Shown here in pieces: positions 29,757-42,366 of a stretch of DNA of 64,000 nt (position 1 is the first letter of the stretch; every line of letters begins with the position of its first letter). Made by a program: the position numbers and the translations under genes. Under the pieces are notes generated by a model. The model was not told where the DNA came from and did no database searches. It saw only the letters and a program-made list of their open reading frames with translations. The stretch covers positions 39,973 through 103,972 of the forward strand of contig NZ_AQUU01000010.1 of the NCBI RefSeq assembly GCF_000372365.1, read 5' to 3'. Source of the stretch: Aggregatibacter actinomycetemcomitans DSM 8324 (GTDB lineage: Bacteria; Pseudomonadota; Gammaproteobacteria; Enterobacterales; Pasteurellaceae).

Positions 29757-30314
29757 ATGGATTTACAAGATCACTTGCTGATTGCCATGCCCAATTTAGA
29801 TGACAGCTATTTTTATCGCACGGTCATTTATATTTGCGAGCATAATGAAAAAGGTTCCATGGGGTTGGTGTTAAACCAGCCGACGGATTTAAGCATTGCA
29901 GAGCTGGGCGCCAAAATGAATTTCATGATGGTTACCCACCGCACTTATAACGATAAACTGGTGCTTGCCGGTGGACCGGTGAATATCGATCGCGGCTTTA
30001 TTTTGCATACCAACACCAAAGTGCCTTTTGATCACAGTTATCGGGTCAGCGACAACCTCATGCTCACCACCTCCGCAGATGTGGTGGACACCTTTGGGAC
30101 GATGTTAGAACCGGAAAAATACCTGGTGACGCTAGGCTGTGCCAGTTGGGAAGCCAATCAGCTTGAACAGGAAATAATGAATAATTCCTGGTTAGTTGTG
30201 CCGGCAGCGGAACAAATCCTATTTGATTTGCCTTATGAACAACGTTGGTGGGCGGCGAATCAATTATTAGGCATTGATTCCCATAATTTCGCCGGTCAGG
30301 TGGGGCACAGTTAA
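29757..30314 (+). CDS. yqgE: UPF0301 (AlgH-like) protein YqgE
   Basis: A 185-residue protein with the family signature [20 protein letters not shown] then [20 protein letters not shown] near residue 22-41, and [15 protein letters not shown] near 124. The function is not established. Two adjacent ATGs (29754 and 29757) are possible; the second matches homologous starts. Its stop codon shares a base with the ruvX start, so the two are translationally coupled. Confidence 0.93.
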   Translation: MDLQDHLLIAMPNLDDSYFYRTVIYICEHNEKGSMGLVLNQPTDLSIAELGAKMNFMMVTHRTYNDKLVLAGGPVNIDRGFILHTNTKVPFDHSYRVSDNLMLTTSADVVDTFGTMLEPEKYLVTLGCASWEANQLEQEIMNNSWLVVPAAEQILFDLPYEQRWWAANQLLGIDSHNFAGQVGHS

Positions 30315-30733
30315 TGGGTATCACGGTGCTTGCTTTCGACTTCGGGACGAAAAGTATCGGCTGTGCCGTCGGGCAAAGCATCACCGGCACGGCACAATCC
30401 TTGCCGGCGTTTAAAGCGCAGGACGGTATTCCCAATTGGGATGCCATTGAGAAATGTATTCAGGAATGGCAACCGGCGCGTATTGTGGTCGGTTTGCCAC
30501 TGAATATGGATGGTACGGAACAGCCCTTAACGTTGCGTGCCAAAAAGTTTGCTAAGCGTTTGCACGGACGTTTTAACGTGCCGGTGGATTTACAGGACGA
30601 ACGTCTTACCACCACCGAAGCGCGTAGCGAAATTTTCAGTCGTGGTGGTTATCGCGCCTTAAATAAAAGCAAAGTGGACGGCATTTCCGCCTGTTTGATT
30701 TTGGAAAGTTGGTTTGAGAATTACGCAGGTTAA
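30314..30733 (+). CDS. ruvX: Holliday junction resolvase-like YqgF/RuvX
   Basis: A 139-residue RNase H-fold protein. Acidic catalytic positions are [14 protein letters not shown] (Asp9) and [12 protein letters not shown] near residue 93, with a late Asp in [16 protein letters not shown]. The enteric protein processes the 5' end of pre-16S rRNA. Its start overlaps the yqgE stop (TAATG). A strong bidirectional terminator separates it from the convergent eno. Confidence 0.95.
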   Translation: MGITVLAFDFGTKSIGCAVGQSITGTAQSLPAFKAQDGIPNWDAIEKCIQEWQPARIVVGLPLNMDGTEQPLTLRAKKFAKRLHGRFNVPVDLQDERLTTTEARSEIFSRGGYRALNKSKVDGISACLILESWFENYAG

Positions 30734-30752
30734 ACGGCGTTAAAAAACACAT

Positions 30753-30803
30753 AAAAAACCCACCGCACTTTTGTTGAAAGATAAAAAGTGCGGTGGGTTT
30801 TTA
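30753..30803. terminator. Bidirectional uptake-signal terminator between ruvX and eno
   Basis: A 19-bp perfect stem from an inverted pair of uptake signals extended by CCCA/TGGG, with an A-run and T-run on its two sides, placed between convergent genes. Confidence 0.92.
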
Positions 30804-30828
30804 CTACGTTTTAATCAGCGCTTACAAA

Positions 30829-32776
<1,948 letters not shown>

Positions 32777-33928
32777 TTATTTTAATTGCTTTTCAATGAT
32801 GCCGCCGCCAAGGCAAATTTCGTCTAAATAAAACACCGCCGATTGTCCCGGAGTGACCGCAATTTGTGGTTCGTCAAATATAACTTTAATGGTTTCATCA
32901 TCTATAGGTTCAATAATGCAAGGTACATCCGTTTGACGATAACGGGTTTTCACCGTGCAACGCAATGGCGCGCGAATCGGCAGGCAATCAACCCAATGTA
33001 ATTGCTGTGCGATTAAACCGGTGGAAAGTAAAGCGGAATGGTCATGCCCCTGCGCCACAATCAGCTCATTATTAATGAGATCTTTTTCCACTACATACCA
33101 AGCGTCTTCACCGGCGCCTTTCACGCCACCGATGCCTAAGCCTTTACGTTGTCCTAACGTGTGATACATCAAACCGTCATGGCGACCGATAATTTCGCCG
33201 TCCACCGTGCGAATATTGCCCGGTTGCGCCGGCAAATAACGCGCCAAGAAATCCTTAAATTTCCGCTCCCCGATAAAACAAATGCCGGTGGAGTCTTTTT
33301 TCTTCGCCGTCACCAAACCTAACTCTTCCGCAATTGCACGCACGATAGGCTTTTCAATATTGCCCACCGGAAACAGACTCTGTCCCACTTGGGTTTTGCT
33401 TAGGGTGTATAAGAAATAGCTTTGGTCTTTATTGTTGTCCAAGCCACGTAATAACTGCGCGTTGTCATCAGCACCGCGACGACGCACATAATGCCCGGTG
33501 GCAATATAATTGGCGCCTAAATCTTCCGCCGCGTATTCCAAAAAAGCTTTGAACTTAATTTCTTTATTACACAGAATATCCGGATTCGGCGTGCGCCCTG
33601 CTTTGTATTCGCTAAGGAAATGTTCAAACACATTGTCCCAATATTCCGCCGCAAAATTGATTTTATGTAGTTTAATACCGAGCTTGTCACACACTGCCTG
33701 CGCATCCGCCAAATCTGCCGCCGCCGTGCAGTAATCGGTGTCATCATCCTCCTCCCAATTTTTCATGAACAAGCCTTCCACTTGGTAGCCTTGCTGTTGC
33801 AGAATAAACGCAGACACGGAAGAATCCACCCCGCCGGACATCCCGCAAATGATTTTTTTCGTCGCATTTTCGGCAAGTTGTTGCGCCGTGAGTTTCGGGA
33901 AATGATTTTCGTAAGTTTGTGATTTCAT
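32777..33928 (-). CDS. mnmA: tRNA-specific 2-thiouridylase MnmA
   Basis: A 383-residue protein. The PP-loop is GMSGGVDSS (29-37), the first catalytic Cys is in [13 protein letters not shown] near 120, and the second is in [13 protein letters not shown] near 215. The insertion [15 protein letters not shown] is typical of gamma-proteobacteria. It adds sulfur to U34 of tRNA Lys, Glu and Gln. The N-terminal extension before [10 protein letters not shown] is also present in Haemophilus, so the first ATG is kept. Confidence 0.97.
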   Translation of the reverse strand: MKSQTYENHFPKLTAQQLAENATKKIICGMSGGVDSSVSAFILQQQGYQVEGLFMKNWEEDDDTDYCTAAADLADAQAVCDKLGIKLHKINFAAEYWDNVFEHFLSEYKAGRTPNPDILCNKEIKFKAFLEYAAEDLGANYIATGHYVRRRGADDNAQLLRGLDNNKDQSYFLYTLSKTQVGQSLFPVGNIEKPIVRAIAEELGLVTAKKKDSTGICFIGERKFKDFLARYLPAQPGNIRTVDGEIIGRHDGLMYHTLGQRKGLGIGGVKGAGEDAWYVVEKDLINNELIVAQGHDHSALLSTGLIAQQLHWVDCLPIRAPLRCTVKTRYRQTDVPCIIEPIDDETIKVIFDEPQIAVTPGQSAVFYLDEICLGGGIIEKQLK

Positions 33929-34188
33929 AGTTTGATAATAAGAACTTGGCTAAAATAGGTACTCGGGCATTTGTAAGATTATATTCATGATTATTGCATC
34001 GTCTATCGGGCAGTCACCATTTTTCCATTGAGCCCTAATTATCTATATAATAGCAATCGTTTCAGGATCTTTATGCAACAGTTTTTATAATAAGTGTATC
34101 ACGTATTGAACTAATTCTGCCTTTACTACTCCGTCGATACTTTTTCCACCGATCACTTTAATCTCAACATAAAGCATATTAATTTAGC
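33929..34188. other. 260-bp gap between nqrM and mnmA, no gene seen
   Basis: AT-rich sequence with no frame of note. A perfect TATAAT box at about 34050 on the plus strand has no gene downstream. The region should contain the mnmA promoter on the minus strand. Confidence 0.5.
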
Positions 34189-34446
34189 TTATTTCACTTC
34201 ATAAAACTGCGTTTGCACGTTATTGGTGAATTTTTGTTCATATTCTACTTTGGCTTGCTCATCTCCCGCGTCTAATTTAGATTGCAGCGTGTCGCACGGT
34301 TTGTCGCAGTCGCAGGCTTTAGCAATACCTAAGGAAGATAAGCCGCCGCAGCTACCTTTGAGAGCTTGGCGTTTCACGATGTAACCCAATGCCATGGCAA
34401 GAATAATAAGCAGGAAAATGCCTAAGGTGAGCAAAAATAGTTTCAT
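34189..34446 (-). CDS. nqrM: Na+-NQR maturation protein NqrM (DUF539)
   Basis: An 85-residue protein with one N-terminal membrane helix (LFLLTLGIFLLIILAMALGYI) and the four-cysteine DUF539 pattern: GSCGGLSSLG and ACDCDKPCDT. NqrM is needed for assembly of the Na+-translocating NADH:quinone reductase, probably by delivering iron to the NqrD/NqrE site. It follows apbE in the same direction, with an inverted uptake-signal pair at 34479-34508 between them. Confidence 0.93.
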   Translation of the reverse strand: MKLFLLTLGIFLLIILAMALGYIVKRQALKGSCGGLSSLGIAKACDCDKPCDTLQSKLDAGDEQAKVEYEQKFTNNVQTQFYEVK

Positions 34447-34478
34447 AATTGATCCATAAATTAACTTATCTGAATTTT

Positions 34479-34508
34479 AACCGCACGTTACAGCTTTAAA
34501 GTGCGGTT
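34479..34508. repeat. Inverted uptake-signal pair between apbE and nqrM
   Basis: AACCGCAC (34479-34486) and GTGCGGTT (34501-34508) form an 8-bp stem. The T-run is on the plus strand, the wrong side for terminating apbE, so it may modulate rather than stop transcription. Confidence 0.5.
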
Positions 34509-34524
34509 GTATTTTTCGGTGTTT

Positions 34525-35613
34525 TTACTGTGCTAAAAATTGTTTGAATGTGGTAGACATTTCTGTGCGGTAGCCCTTGCTGTCTTTAATAATCATAAAA
34601 ATCGGTAATTTTTCCTGTTCCGCCACGTCCAACGCTTTCTGTTCCCCTAACACAAATAACCCGGTGGAAAGCCCGTCAGCAGTCATGGAAGTCGGCGCTA
34701 ACACCGTGATCGATGCCAATGCATGCTGAATCGGGTAACCGGTGTGCGGATCGATTTCATGGGAAAAACGCACGCCGTCTTGTTCAAAATAATTACGATA
34801 ATCGCCTGATGTCGCCATCGCCATATTATTCAAACCGATGACTTGTTGTGCCACCTGCTTGCCATCCAGGGTTGGACGTTCGATAGCAATTTGCCACGCT
34901 TTTCCTTCGGCATTCTTCCCTTTGGCGCGAATTTCACCGCCGATTTCCACCATGTAATTTTGTACGCGAATGCTTTCCAGATAATCCGCCACTTGATCCA
35001 CCCCAAAACCTTTGGCGATAGAAGAAAGATCCACATAAAGTTGCGGTACGGCTTTTGCCAGGAAAAACTTACCGCCCTCTTCAGTGAGTGACAACTTATC
35101 AATGCCCACCCATGCCTGACGTTCGGCAATTTGTGCTGATGTCGGCCGTTTATCCACCCGCTTTTCCGGACCGAACCCCCAAAGATTCACTACCGGCCCG
35201 ACTGTAATATCCAAGGCACCCTGCGTCACCTGATTTAACCGAATGGCTTCTTTAACCACTTTGGCAAGATCCGCCGAGATTTCAATGGGCGTGTTAATTT
35301 GCGTATTTTGATTAAAACGGCTGAGCTCGGAATCTTTGATGTAAGTGGACATTTTCGCATTCACATCCTTCAAAATTAGTTCGATTTGTTCATGTGCCTG
35401 TTGCGACGCCGTTGAGACTTCGCCGTTGTTTGAATATTTGATGTGGTAGGTTGTCCCCATGGTTTTACCGGTGAGGGAAACAATTTCATTTTTTGCTGCC
35501 ATGGCTTGTTGTGTGTCCGCTTGTTGTGACGGATTCGGTTTATCGCAGGCCATCAGTGCCAATGCCATGGCAGCAAGTGCGAATCCGCGAACGAGAGGTT
35601 GTTTTATGTTCAT
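34525..35613 (-). CDS. apbE: FAD:protein FMN transferase
   Basis: A 362-residue lipoprotein with lipobox LMAC (Cys23). The ApbE domain shows SLTGKTMGTTYHIKY, LDITVGPVVNLWGFGP near 138-153, DLSSIAKGFGVDQVADYLE, the flavin-binding MVEIGGEIRAKG and SMTADGLSTGLFVLG. It transfers FMN from FAD to Thr in the SGAT sites of NqrB and NqrC, on the periplasmic side. It lies directly downstream of nqrF, beyond a strong hairpin, and upstream of nqrM, as expected for a supporting gene of the sodium pump. Confidence 0.95.
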   Translation of the reverse strand: MNIKQPLVRGFALAAMALALMACDKPNPSQQADTQQAMAAKNEIVSLTGKTMGTTYHIKYSNNGEVSTASQQAHEQIELILKDVNAKMSTYIKDSELSRFNQNTQINTPIEISADLAKVVKEAIRLNQVTQGALDITVGPVVNLWGFGPEKRVDKRPTSAQIAERQAWVGIDKLSLTEEGGKFFLAKAVPQLYVDLSSIAKGFGVDQVADYLESIRVQNYMVEIGGEIRAKGKNAEGKAWQIAIERPTLDGKQVAQQVIGLNNMAMATSGDYRNYFEQDGVRFSHEIDPHTGYPIQHALASITVLAPTSMTADGLSTGLFVLGEQKALDVAEQEKLPIFMIIKDSKGYRTEMSTTFKQFLAQ

Positions 35614-35636
35614 AATACTTTCCTGATATTAGATGG

Positions 35637-35677
35637 ATCACACGCAAACCAACGGTTTAAATTGGTTTGCGTGTGAT
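35637..35677. repeat. Long perfect hairpin between nqrF and apbE
   Basis: ATCACACGCAAACCAA (35637-35652) pairs with TTGGTTTGCGTGTGAT (35662-35677): 16 bp, 9-nt loop. No T-run follows on the coding strand, so RNA processing or 3'-end protection of the nqr message fits better than intrinsic termination. An inverted uptake-signal pair (35707-35732) lies between it and nqrF. Confidence 0.75.
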
Positions 35678-35763
35678 GAATCAATATGAAAAACGCTGTA
35701 AATTTCGACCGCACTTCATGCAAAGTGCGGTCATTTTTTACGGTGTTTTTAAACTGCAAGGCG

Positions 35764-36999
35764 TTAGCCGCCGAAATCATCTAACAAGATATTTTCATCT
35801 TCAACACCAAGGTCTTTCAACATTTTGATTACCGCAGCGTTCATCACCGGAGGTCCGCACATGTAGTATTCACAATCTTCCGGCGCTTCGTGATTTTTCA
35901 GATAGTTTTCATAAAGCACATTGTGAATAAAGCCAGTGTAGCCTGTCCAGTTGTCTTCCGGCAATGGATCGGATAATGCCACATGCCATTGGAAATTCGG
36001 ATTTTCCGCTTGCAATGTATCAAAATCTTCTACATAGAACATTTCACGTTTAGAACGGGCACCGTACCAGAAGGACATTTTACGTTTAGAGTGTAAACGT
36101 TTTAATTGGTCGAAGATGTGTGAACGCATTGGTGCCATACCTGCACCACCACCGATAAAGACCATTTCAGCATCGGTTTCTTTCGCGAAGAATTCACCGA
36201 ACGGACCGGAAATAATCACTTTATCACCCGGTTTTAAAGACCAAATATAAGAAGACATTTGTCCCGGAGGCGCATCAGGTTGACGTGGAGGAGGCGTTGC
36301 AATACGCACATTCAGCATGATAATGCCTTTTTCTTCCGGATAGGATGCCATGGAATAAGCGCGGATAATATGCTTATCCACTTTTGATACATAGCGCCAC
36401 AGATCATATTTATTCCAGTCTTCGTGATACTCTTGCGGAATATCGAAGTCTTTATAGTAAACCGTGTGTGGTTCTGCTTCAATTTGGATATAACCACCGG
36501 CACGGAACGGCACTTCTTCTCCTTCCGGAATCGCCAATTTAAGCTCTTTAATGAAAGTCGCTTTGTTATCATTGGAAATGACGGTGCACTCCCATTTTTT
36601 CACACCAAAGATCTCTTCCGGCAATTCAATATCCATATTACCTTTCACGTTCACTTGGCAAGAAAGACGATAGCCTTCTTTGGCTTCACGTTTGGTGATG
36701 TGGGAAAGCTCGGTCGGTAAAATTTCGCCGCCACCGCTTTTTACCCGTACTACACATTGACCGCAGGAACCACCGCCGCCACAAGCGGAAGATACGAAGA
36801 TGCCCTTGCCGGCAAGTGCGCTGAGTAACTTACCGCCGGCCGGCAAAGTGATGGCTTTGCTCGGGTCATCATTAATCTTAATGGTAATGTCGCCGGAGTC
36901 CACCAATTTGGATTTCGCAAACAAGATGATTGCAACAAGCACTAAAACAATGGCTGTAAAGGCTGCAACACCAAGTAAAAGAATTGTAGTTTCGCTCAT
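35764..36999 (-). CDS. nqrF: Na+-NQR subunit F
   Basis: A 411-residue NADH-oxidising subunit. It has one N-terminal membrane helix (about 5-28), a 2Fe-2S ferredoxin domain with Cys73, Cys79, Cys82 and Cys114 ([10 protein letters not shown] and RLSC), an FAD domain ([13 protein letters not shown]) and an NADH domain ([19 protein letters not shown], then [10 protein letters not shown]). It takes electrons from NADH and passes them through FAD and the Fe-S cluster to the rest of the complex. Last of the six structural genes. Confidence 0.98.
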   Translation of the reverse strand: MSETTILLLGVAAFTAIVLVLVAIILFAKSKLVDSGDITIKINDDPSKAITLPAGGKLLSALAGKGIFVSSACGGGGSCGQCVVRVKSGGGEILPTELSHITKREAKEGYRLSCQVNVKGNMDIELPEEIFGVKKWECTVISNDNKATFIKELKLAIPEGEEVPFRAGGYIQIEAEPHTVYYKDFDIPQEYHEDWNKYDLWRYVSKVDKHIIRAYSMASYPEEKGIIMLNVRIATPPPRQPDAPPGQMSSYIWSLKPGDKVIISGPFGEFFAKETDAEMVFIGGGAGMAPMRSHIFDQLKRLHSKRKMSFWYGARSKREMFYVEDFDTLQAENPNFQWHVALSDPLPEDNWTGYTGFIHNVLYENYLKNHEAPEDCEYYMCGPPVMNAAVIKMLKDLGVEDENILLDDFGG

Positions 37000-37010
37000 T
37001 TATGCACTCC

Positions 37011-37607
37011 TTATAGCTGAATACCGGAGAATGACATAAAGCCGAGCGCCATTAAGCCTGCGGAGATGAATGTAATCCCTAAACCGCGTAAACCTGCCGG
37101 TACATCAGAATATTTCATTTTCTCAGTTAAGCCCGCTAATGCAACAATCGCCAACATCCAACCTAATCCTGCACCGATACCATATACGGCAGATTCGGCG
37201 AAAGTATATTCACGCTGGATGGCAAAGGATACGCCACCGAAGATCGCACAGTTTACGGCGATAAGCGGTAAGAAGATCCCCAGTGCGTTATATAATGCCG
37301 GAAAGAATTTATCTAAAGTCATTTCAAGTAATTGAACCAGACCGGCGATAATCCCGATAAACGTGATGAAGTTTAAGAAGGATAAATCCACCCCTTCAAC
37401 TAAAGCACTTTCTTTTAGGACATGCTCGTATACGAATTGGTTTGCAGGAACCGCAATGCCAAGCACAACAACGACAGCAATGCCCAAGCCAAACGCTGTT
37501 GACACCTTCTTAGATACAGCAAGGAAAGTGCACATTCCCAAAAAGAAGGAAAGTGCCATGTTTTCAATGAAGATCGCCTTCACAAATAGGCTAATATAAT
37601 GTTCCAC
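37011..37607 (-). CDS. nqrE: Na+-NQR subunit E
   Basis: A 198-residue membrane protein with six hydrophobic segments. It shows the conserved opening [21 protein letters not shown], containing the iron-binding Cys near residue 26, and [15 protein letters not shown] near 119 with the second Cys. Together with NqrD it forms an inner membrane pair holding an iron site in the electron path. It lies 3 bp after nqrD and 11 bp before nqrF. Confidence 0.97.
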   Translation of the reverse strand: MEHYISLFVKAIFIENMALSFFLGMCTFLAVSKKVSTAFGLGIAVVVVLGIAVPANQFVYEHVLKESALVEGVDLSFLNFITFIGIIAGLVQLLEMTLDKFFPALYNALGIFLPLIAVNCAIFGGVSFAIQREYTFAESAVYGIGAGLGWMLAIVALAGLTEKMKYSDVPAGLRGLGITFISAGLMALGFMSFSGIQL

Positions 37608-37610
37608 TGA

Positions 37611-38240
37611 TTATTTCTCCTGTTGCTCAGGTTTCCACGTTCTTACGCCCCAGATCACGAAGCCAATGATAAAGAACGCACTCGGTGCAAGAAGGAATAA
37701 ACCGTTCGGTTGATACCAACCACCATCCTGAATCGTTTGTAATATCGGGAAACCGAACAAACGACCTGAGCCGATTAACTCACGCAAAGTCGCCACAATT
37801 AAGAGAATAGCGCCGTAACCTAAACCGTTACCGATACCGTCAACAAAACTCTCTAATGGACGGGATTTCATAGCGAAAGCTTCTGCACGCCCCATGACGA
37901 TACAGTTGGTGATAATCAAACCGACGAATACCGATAATTGTTTGGATAAACCGTAAGCAAAGGCTTTTAACACTTGGTCAACCAAAATTACCAACGACGC
38001 GATAATCGCCAATTGCACAATGATACGAATACTATTCGGAATATAGTTACGAATCATTGCAATGAACATGCTGGAAAAACCGGTTACCAAACATACCGCA
38101 ATTGCCATGACTAACGCCGTTTGTAATTGGGTGGTCACCGCTAATGCGGAACAAATTCCTAAGATTTGTAGTGCAATCGGGTTGTTTTTCGCGATTGGAT
38201 CAAGCAAAAGTGCTCTTAAATTGCTTTTTGCATCAGCCAT
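37611..38240 (-). CDS. nqrD: Na+-NQR subunit D
   Basis: A 209-residue membrane protein, paralogous to NqrE. It has about six hydrophobic segments and the conserved motifs [17 protein letters not shown] with Cys and [17 protein letters not shown] with the second Cys. Its start overlaps the nqrC stop by one codon region (38240). Confidence 0.97.
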   Translation of the reverse strand: MADAKSNLRALLLDPIAKNNPIALQILGICSALAVTTQLQTALVMAIAVCLVTGFSSMFIAMIRNYIPNSIRIIVQLAIIASLVILVDQVLKAFAYGLSKQLSVFVGLIITNCIVMGRAEAFAMKSRPLESFVDGIGNGLGYGAILLIVATLRELIGSGRLFGFPILQTIQDGGWYQPNGLFLLAPSAFFIIGFVIWGVRTWKPEQQEK

Positions 38241-39025
38241 TATCTTGCCCCCGCTTTAAATTTTGCTAAGAATGGACCAAAACCGTTTTGACTAAACCAA
38301 TAATCAAATGAGCCTTGTACGCCGTTTGAAGTCAAGGTTGCACCGGATAACGCGTCAATGCCGTGTTCTTTGTCGGAAGAGGCGTTTTTGGCAATACGAA
38401 TCGCCACATTTTGGTTATCATCAAACAGTTTTTTATCAACGAAAAATGCCTGCCAGCGCGGATTGGCAATTTCACCGCCAAGACCGGCGGTTTCACCTTG
38501 GTCATAATAGGTAATACCTTTAATGGTATTGGCATCCGGCGCGACGGAAACAAAACCATACATAGTGGACCATAAGCCGCGACCATACATCGGCAATACT
38601 ACTTGGTTTACAGTACCTTGCTCATCTTTTACCAAATAAACCACGGCCTGTTTCGCCCGCACTTTTAAGCCCGCCTTATCCTGGTCAGCAGGAATCGGCT
38701 GACTAAGTGCGGTGTCTTTTATCGCCGCTTTCGGATCAAACTTTTCGGCTTCTTCTTTTGTTGCCTGAACGAAATCACCGCTTTGTAAATCCACCAAACG
38801 AGGCTCGATAAATTTGTTGTAAGTCTCTTTGATAACGGAAGCGTTATCTTCTTTCATTAAACCGGCAACAGTTAAAATATTGCGTTGAACGTCAAGGGCT
38901 TTTTGTTCATCCTGTTTTGATTTAAGGGCAACGGCGGCACCTGAAACCACAATAGAACAAACCAGACTCAATAACACAACAACGGTTACGGTGCCACTTA
39001 CGCTATCTTTATTAAATTTAGCCAT
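38240..39025 (-). CDS. nqrC: Na+-NQR subunit C
   Basis: A 261-residue protein with one N-terminal membrane anchor (about 11-32) and a periplasmic FMN-binding domain. FMN is attached covalently to Thr230 in [12 protein letters not shown] by ApbE. The start at 39025 ([13 protein letters not shown]), preceded by GGAGAG, is chosen; upstream codons belong to the end of nqrB. The gene overlaps nqrB by 8 bp. Confidence 0.97.
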   Translation of the reverse strand: MAKFNKDSVSGTVTVVVLLSLVCSIVVSGAAVALKSKQDEQKALDVQRNILTVAGLMKEDNASVIKETYNKFIEPRLVDLQSGDFVQATKEEAEKFDPKAAIKDTALSQPIPADQDKAGLKVRAKQAVVYLVKDEQGTVNQVVLPMYGRGLWSTMYGFVSVAPDANTIKGITYYDQGETAGLGGEIANPRWQAFFVDKKLFDDNQNVAIRIAKNASSDKEHGIDALSGATLTSNGVQGSFDYWFSQNGFGPFLAKFKAGAR

Positions 39026-40253
39026 TTGTTCTTGCTCTCCGACGTTTGATATTTGCCTGAACCACGATGTAATCGAAAATCGGTGCAAATAAGTTTGCAA
39101 ATAAAATCGCTAACATCATCCCTTCAGGATAAGCCGGGTTGATGGTACGAATTAACACCGCCATGACACCGATCAATGCACCATACCACCATTTACCGGT
39201 GTTAGTGAATGAGGCTGAAACAGGGTCCGTCGCCATAAACACCATACCTAATGCAAAACCACCTAATACAAGGTGCCAATACCAAGGCATTGAAAACATA
39301 TGGTTAGTTTCTGAACCGATTAAATTAAACAATGTTGAAGTTGCAATCATACCGATCATCACACCCGCGATAATGCGCCATGCCGCAATACGGGTGAACA
39401 CAATAATCGCACCACCAATTAAAATTGCTAAGGTTGACACTTCCCCCATTGAACCCGGAATATTACCAATGAAGGCATCCATCCAAGAAATTGATTGACC
39501 GGTTACAGTATGCTGCAATGCGTCTTGACCGCCTTGTGACCATTGTGAAAGTGCAGTCGCACCGGAGAAACCATCTGCCGCAGCCCATACTAAGTCACCG
39601 GAAATTTGTGCCGGATAAGCAAAGAATAAAAAAGCACGACCTGCCAATGCCGGATTCATAAAGTTACGACCGACACCACCAAAAATTTCTTTTGCCACCA
39701 CGATACCAAAGCTGATACCAAGTGCAGCCTGCCATAATGGCAATGTTGGCGGAACAATTAAGGCAAACAGAATGGTTGAAACAAACATCCCTTCATTCAC
39801 TTCATGACCGCGCACCACAGAGAATAATAATTCCCAAATCGTACAAACAGTGAAGACGACTAAATAAATTGGTAGGAAAAAAATTGCACCAAGTGCCATT
39901 TTACTACCCCAGCCTGCATTTAAAGTTAAATCTAACCCTAAACCATTTGCCAACGCATAATGCCAATTGCTTGAAATCAGCTGCTCTAAATTACCTAATT
40001 GATTTAACGCAGGAATTGCTTGGTTACCCACATTGTACATGCCATAAAAAATTGCAGGGAACAATGCAAGGAAAACAGTGATCATCATACGTTTTGAGTC
40101 TAACGCATCACGAACATGCGTGTTTTTGTGGGTTACCGTACCCGGTGTATAAAGCAAGGTATAAATCGATTCAAAGATCGGATAAAGCTTGCTGTATTTA
40201 CCGCCCGGTAAAAACGCGGGTTCCATTTTTTCTAAAAGACTTTTCAAACCCAT
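39018..40253 (-). CDS. nqrB: Na+-NQR subunit B
   Basis: A 411-residue membrane subunit with about ten hydrophobic segments, covalent FMN at Thr233 in [11 protein letters not shown], and a riboflavin and ubiquinone site formed by its helices. It is the main route for Na+ through the complex. Conserved motifs seen are [20 protein letters not shown] at the N-terminus and [19 protein letters not shown] near 191-209. It starts 2 bp after the nqrA stop. Confidence 0.98.
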   Translation of the reverse strand: MGLKSLLEKMEPAFLPGGKYSKLYPIFESIYTLLYTPGTVTHKNTHVRDALDSKRMMITVFLALFPAIFYGMYNVGNQAIPALNQLGNLEQLISSNWHYALANGLGLDLTLNAGWGSKMALGAIFFLPIYLVVFTVCTIWELLFSVVRGHEVNEGMFVSTILFALIVPPTLPLWQAALGISFGIVVAKEIFGGVGRNFMNPALAGRAFLFFAYPAQISGDLVWAAADGFSGATALSQWSQGGQDALQHTVTGQSISWMDAFIGNIPGSMGEVSTLAILIGGAIIVFTRIAAWRIIAGVMIGMIATSTLFNLIGSETNHMFSMPWYWHLVLGGFALGMVFMATDPVSASFTNTGKWWYGALIGVMAVLIRTINPAYPEGMMLAILFANLFAPIFDYIVVQANIKRRRARTNG

Positions 40254-40255
40254 TT

Positions 40256-41596
40256 TTAACCTTCCTTCTCAATCTTATCTAACGCTTGACGCAAGATTGA
40301 ACCATATTCATATTTGCCCGGGCAAACAAATGAACAAAGCGCTAAATCTTCTTCATCCAACTCCAAACAACCTAATGCTTGTGCACCATCAGTGTCGCCT
40401 GCAATCAAATCACGTAACAATAAAGTTGGTAAAATATCCAGCGGCATCACGCGCTCATAACTACCGATCGGCACCATTGCGCGTTCACCACCATTTTCGG
40501 CAGTTGTAAAGTTAAATAACTTTTTACTAAAATGACCCAATACGGTCCGGGTAATGGAATATTTATTTGGTTGAGGTGTAATCCAGCCAAACAACTCTTT
40601 TTCATTACCTTCTGCAATTACAGACACCTGCAAGGCATAACGACCTAAATAATCATGTGCACCTTTCGCGGTATTACCACAAAGTACAGAGCCTGAAATC
40701 ACACGATTTTCACCCGCACTTATCTCATCTTTGGTTAATTGAGAAAGATTTGCACCGATCACGGTACGGACCAAACGTGGTTTTTTCACTTGCGGGCCGG
40801 CAAGAGAAATCACACGTTCAGTGTAAAGTTCACCGGTGGTGAATAATCTACCGATAGCAATTACATCTTGATAGTTGATATACCAAACGGTTTTCTGAAT
40901 GCCGACAGGATCGATAAAGTGAATATGGGTACCGCTCAAACCGGCAGGGTGAGGGCCTGAAAATTCGTTCACAATCACATTACTTGCATGTGATCCTGGA
41001 ATTTTATTGTCAGGCGCTTTACATAAATGAATGTTACCTTCATGTAAACGGCTTAACACCGTTAAACCATTTACAAAATCATTTTCCGCTTCGGCAATCA
41101 CCACTGAAGGATCCGCCGCTAACGGATTCGTATCCATGGCATTGACGAAAATAGATGAAGGTATGCTATCTACTGCAGGCACTTTACTGAACGGACGGGT
41201 ACGAAACGCTGTCCACAAACCCGATTCCTGTAAGTTTTTACGTACTTGCTCAGCGGTTAACGCGCTTAGCTCAGCCGCCGGGTATTTATCGAAAGAAAGC
41301 GCAGCATCGCCTTCAATTTTAATCACTACAGACTGTAACACGCGCTTCTCGCCGCGGTGAATCGCAGTGATCATGCCGCCGGCAGGTGCGGTAAAAACAA
41401 CGCCCGGATTCTTTTTGTCTTCAAAAATCACCTGACCTTTTTTCACCACATCACCTTCGCGAACCTTCATAGAAGGGCGCATTCCCACATATTCTTCACC
41501 AAGCAAAGCAACTTCGCTGACCGCATTACCGTCACGGATTACCTGCTCCGGTTTTCCTGCAATAGGAAGATCCAAGCCTTTTTTAATCGTAATCAT
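40256..41596 (-). CDS. nqrA: Na+-NQR subunit A
   Basis: A 446-residue cytoplasmic-face subunit that takes part in ubiquinone binding. It opens [20 protein letters not shown] and shows the family motifs [40 protein letters not shown] and [20 protein letters not shown] at the end. First gene of the operon; its promoter must lie in the 355-bp gap at 41597-41951. Confidence 0.98.
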   Translation of the reverse strand: MITIKKGLDLPIAGKPEQVIRDGNAVSEVALLGEEYVGMRPSMKVREGDVVKKGQVIFEDKKNPGVVFTAPAGGMITAIHRGEKRVLQSVVIKIEGDAALSFDKYPAAELSALTAEQVRKNLQESGLWTAFRTRPFSKVPAVDSIPSSIFVNAMDTNPLAADPSVVIAEAENDFVNGLTVLSRLHEGNIHLCKAPDNKIPGSHASNVIVNEFSGPHPAGLSGTHIHFIDPVGIQKTVWYINYQDVIAIGRLFTTGELYTERVISLAGPQVKKPRLVRTVIGANLSQLTKDEISAGENRVISGSVLCGNTAKGAHDYLGRYALQVSVIAEGNEKELFGWITPQPNKYSITRTVLGHFSKKLFNFTTAENGGERAMVPIGSYERVMPLDILPTLLLRDLIAGDTDGAQALGCLELDEEDLALCSFVCPGKYEYGSILRQALDKIEKEG

Positions 41597-41951
41597 ATTG
41601 TTTGCACTATTTTTGCCAGATTAAAATACAGCAATAACCGAAAGGTTATTACCTCGTCTTGAGTGATGGTTGTTGAAATGATTAAAGAAGAAAGCGACGA
41701 AATACCACATTACGCCCGAATAACCACTCTCCAACCGATAAAAATAAAACTCAAATTCTGTATTGATTTTACGGACTTCCGCGCCCATAAAAACGTTAAA
41801 TTTTTGCTAAAATAAACGCTTTATTTTAACTAAATAATAACGTCCACGCCACTTTGAAAGCCGTCTGTTTGCGCATTTTTCGTGAAAATATGCACTTTTC
41901 TTGCACAAAATCAATTTTTGCATTTTTCGCGCATAATACCAAAGAGGTAGA
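41597..41951. other. 355-bp gap between bolA and nqrA, promoter region of the nqr operon
   Basis: No gene is supported. A hairpin AATAACC-GAAA-GGTTATT (41632-41649) lies 36 bp before nqrA in its leader. Further upstream the sequence is AT-rich. On the minus strand a pair TTGATT/ATATTT with 17-bp spacing at about 41885-41915 is a weak promoter candidate, and other AT-rich boxes exist, so no single promoter can be fixed. The GAAA loop is on the plus strand; on the nqr RNA the loop is UUUC. Confidence 0.5.
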
Positions 41952-42263
41952 TTATTGCCCCACGCCGGTACAATTTGGTGATTTCGGGAATTGTTGCCCT
42001 AAGGCCTTCCACTCGGATAACGTATAAAGATGGAGCGCCAAGGCATGAATGCCTTGCTGCAAATCCTGTACTAAGAATTGGTAAATTTTGCGATGACGGG
42101 CGACTTTACCGATCCCCTCAAATACATCGCTCACTAACACCACTTTGAAATGCGAATCGGCACCCCGCCCGGAACTGTGCATATAACTTTCGTTTTCAAC
42201 CGCAATAAAGTGCGGTCGAAATTCCTGCCGTAAGCGCTGTTCCAATTCTTGTTGTTTTGTCAT
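41952..42263 (-). CDS. bolA: BolA family protein
   Basis: A 103-residue BolA domain protein: FRPHFIAVENESYMHSSGRG, then the loop DSHFKVVLVSDVFEGIGKVARHR with invariant FKV and RHR, and HALALHLYTLSEWKAL. BolA pairs with monothiol glutaredoxins to bind Fe-S clusters and affects morphology and envelope genes. Two starts two codons apart (42269 and 42263) follow GAGGA; the second has better spacing. Divergent from yajG, as in enterics. Confidence 0.93.
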   Translation of the reverse strand: MTKQQELEQRLRQEFRPHFIAVENESYMHSSGRGADSHFKVVLVSDVFEGIGKVARHRKIYQFLVQDLQQGIHALALHLYTLSEWKALGQQFPKSPNCTGVGQ

Positions 42264-42366
42264 AATCATCTGTCCTCAAAAAACAATAATTAAGCCCCCG
42301 GTACTATACTTTACGCCGTAAGTTTGTAAGAATAGCCTCGTTTTATTTAATATTATAGAGGATATT

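Noticed and set aside
34045..34060. TATAAT box as promoter of an unannotated gene
   Set aside because: No frame follows on the plus strand before the convergent nqrM, and the -35 region is poor.
34189..41596. The nqr region considered as an Rnf complex
   Set aside because: Six nqrA-F genes in the canonical order, covalent FMN sites in NqrB and NqrC, and NqrM are all specific to Na+-NQR.
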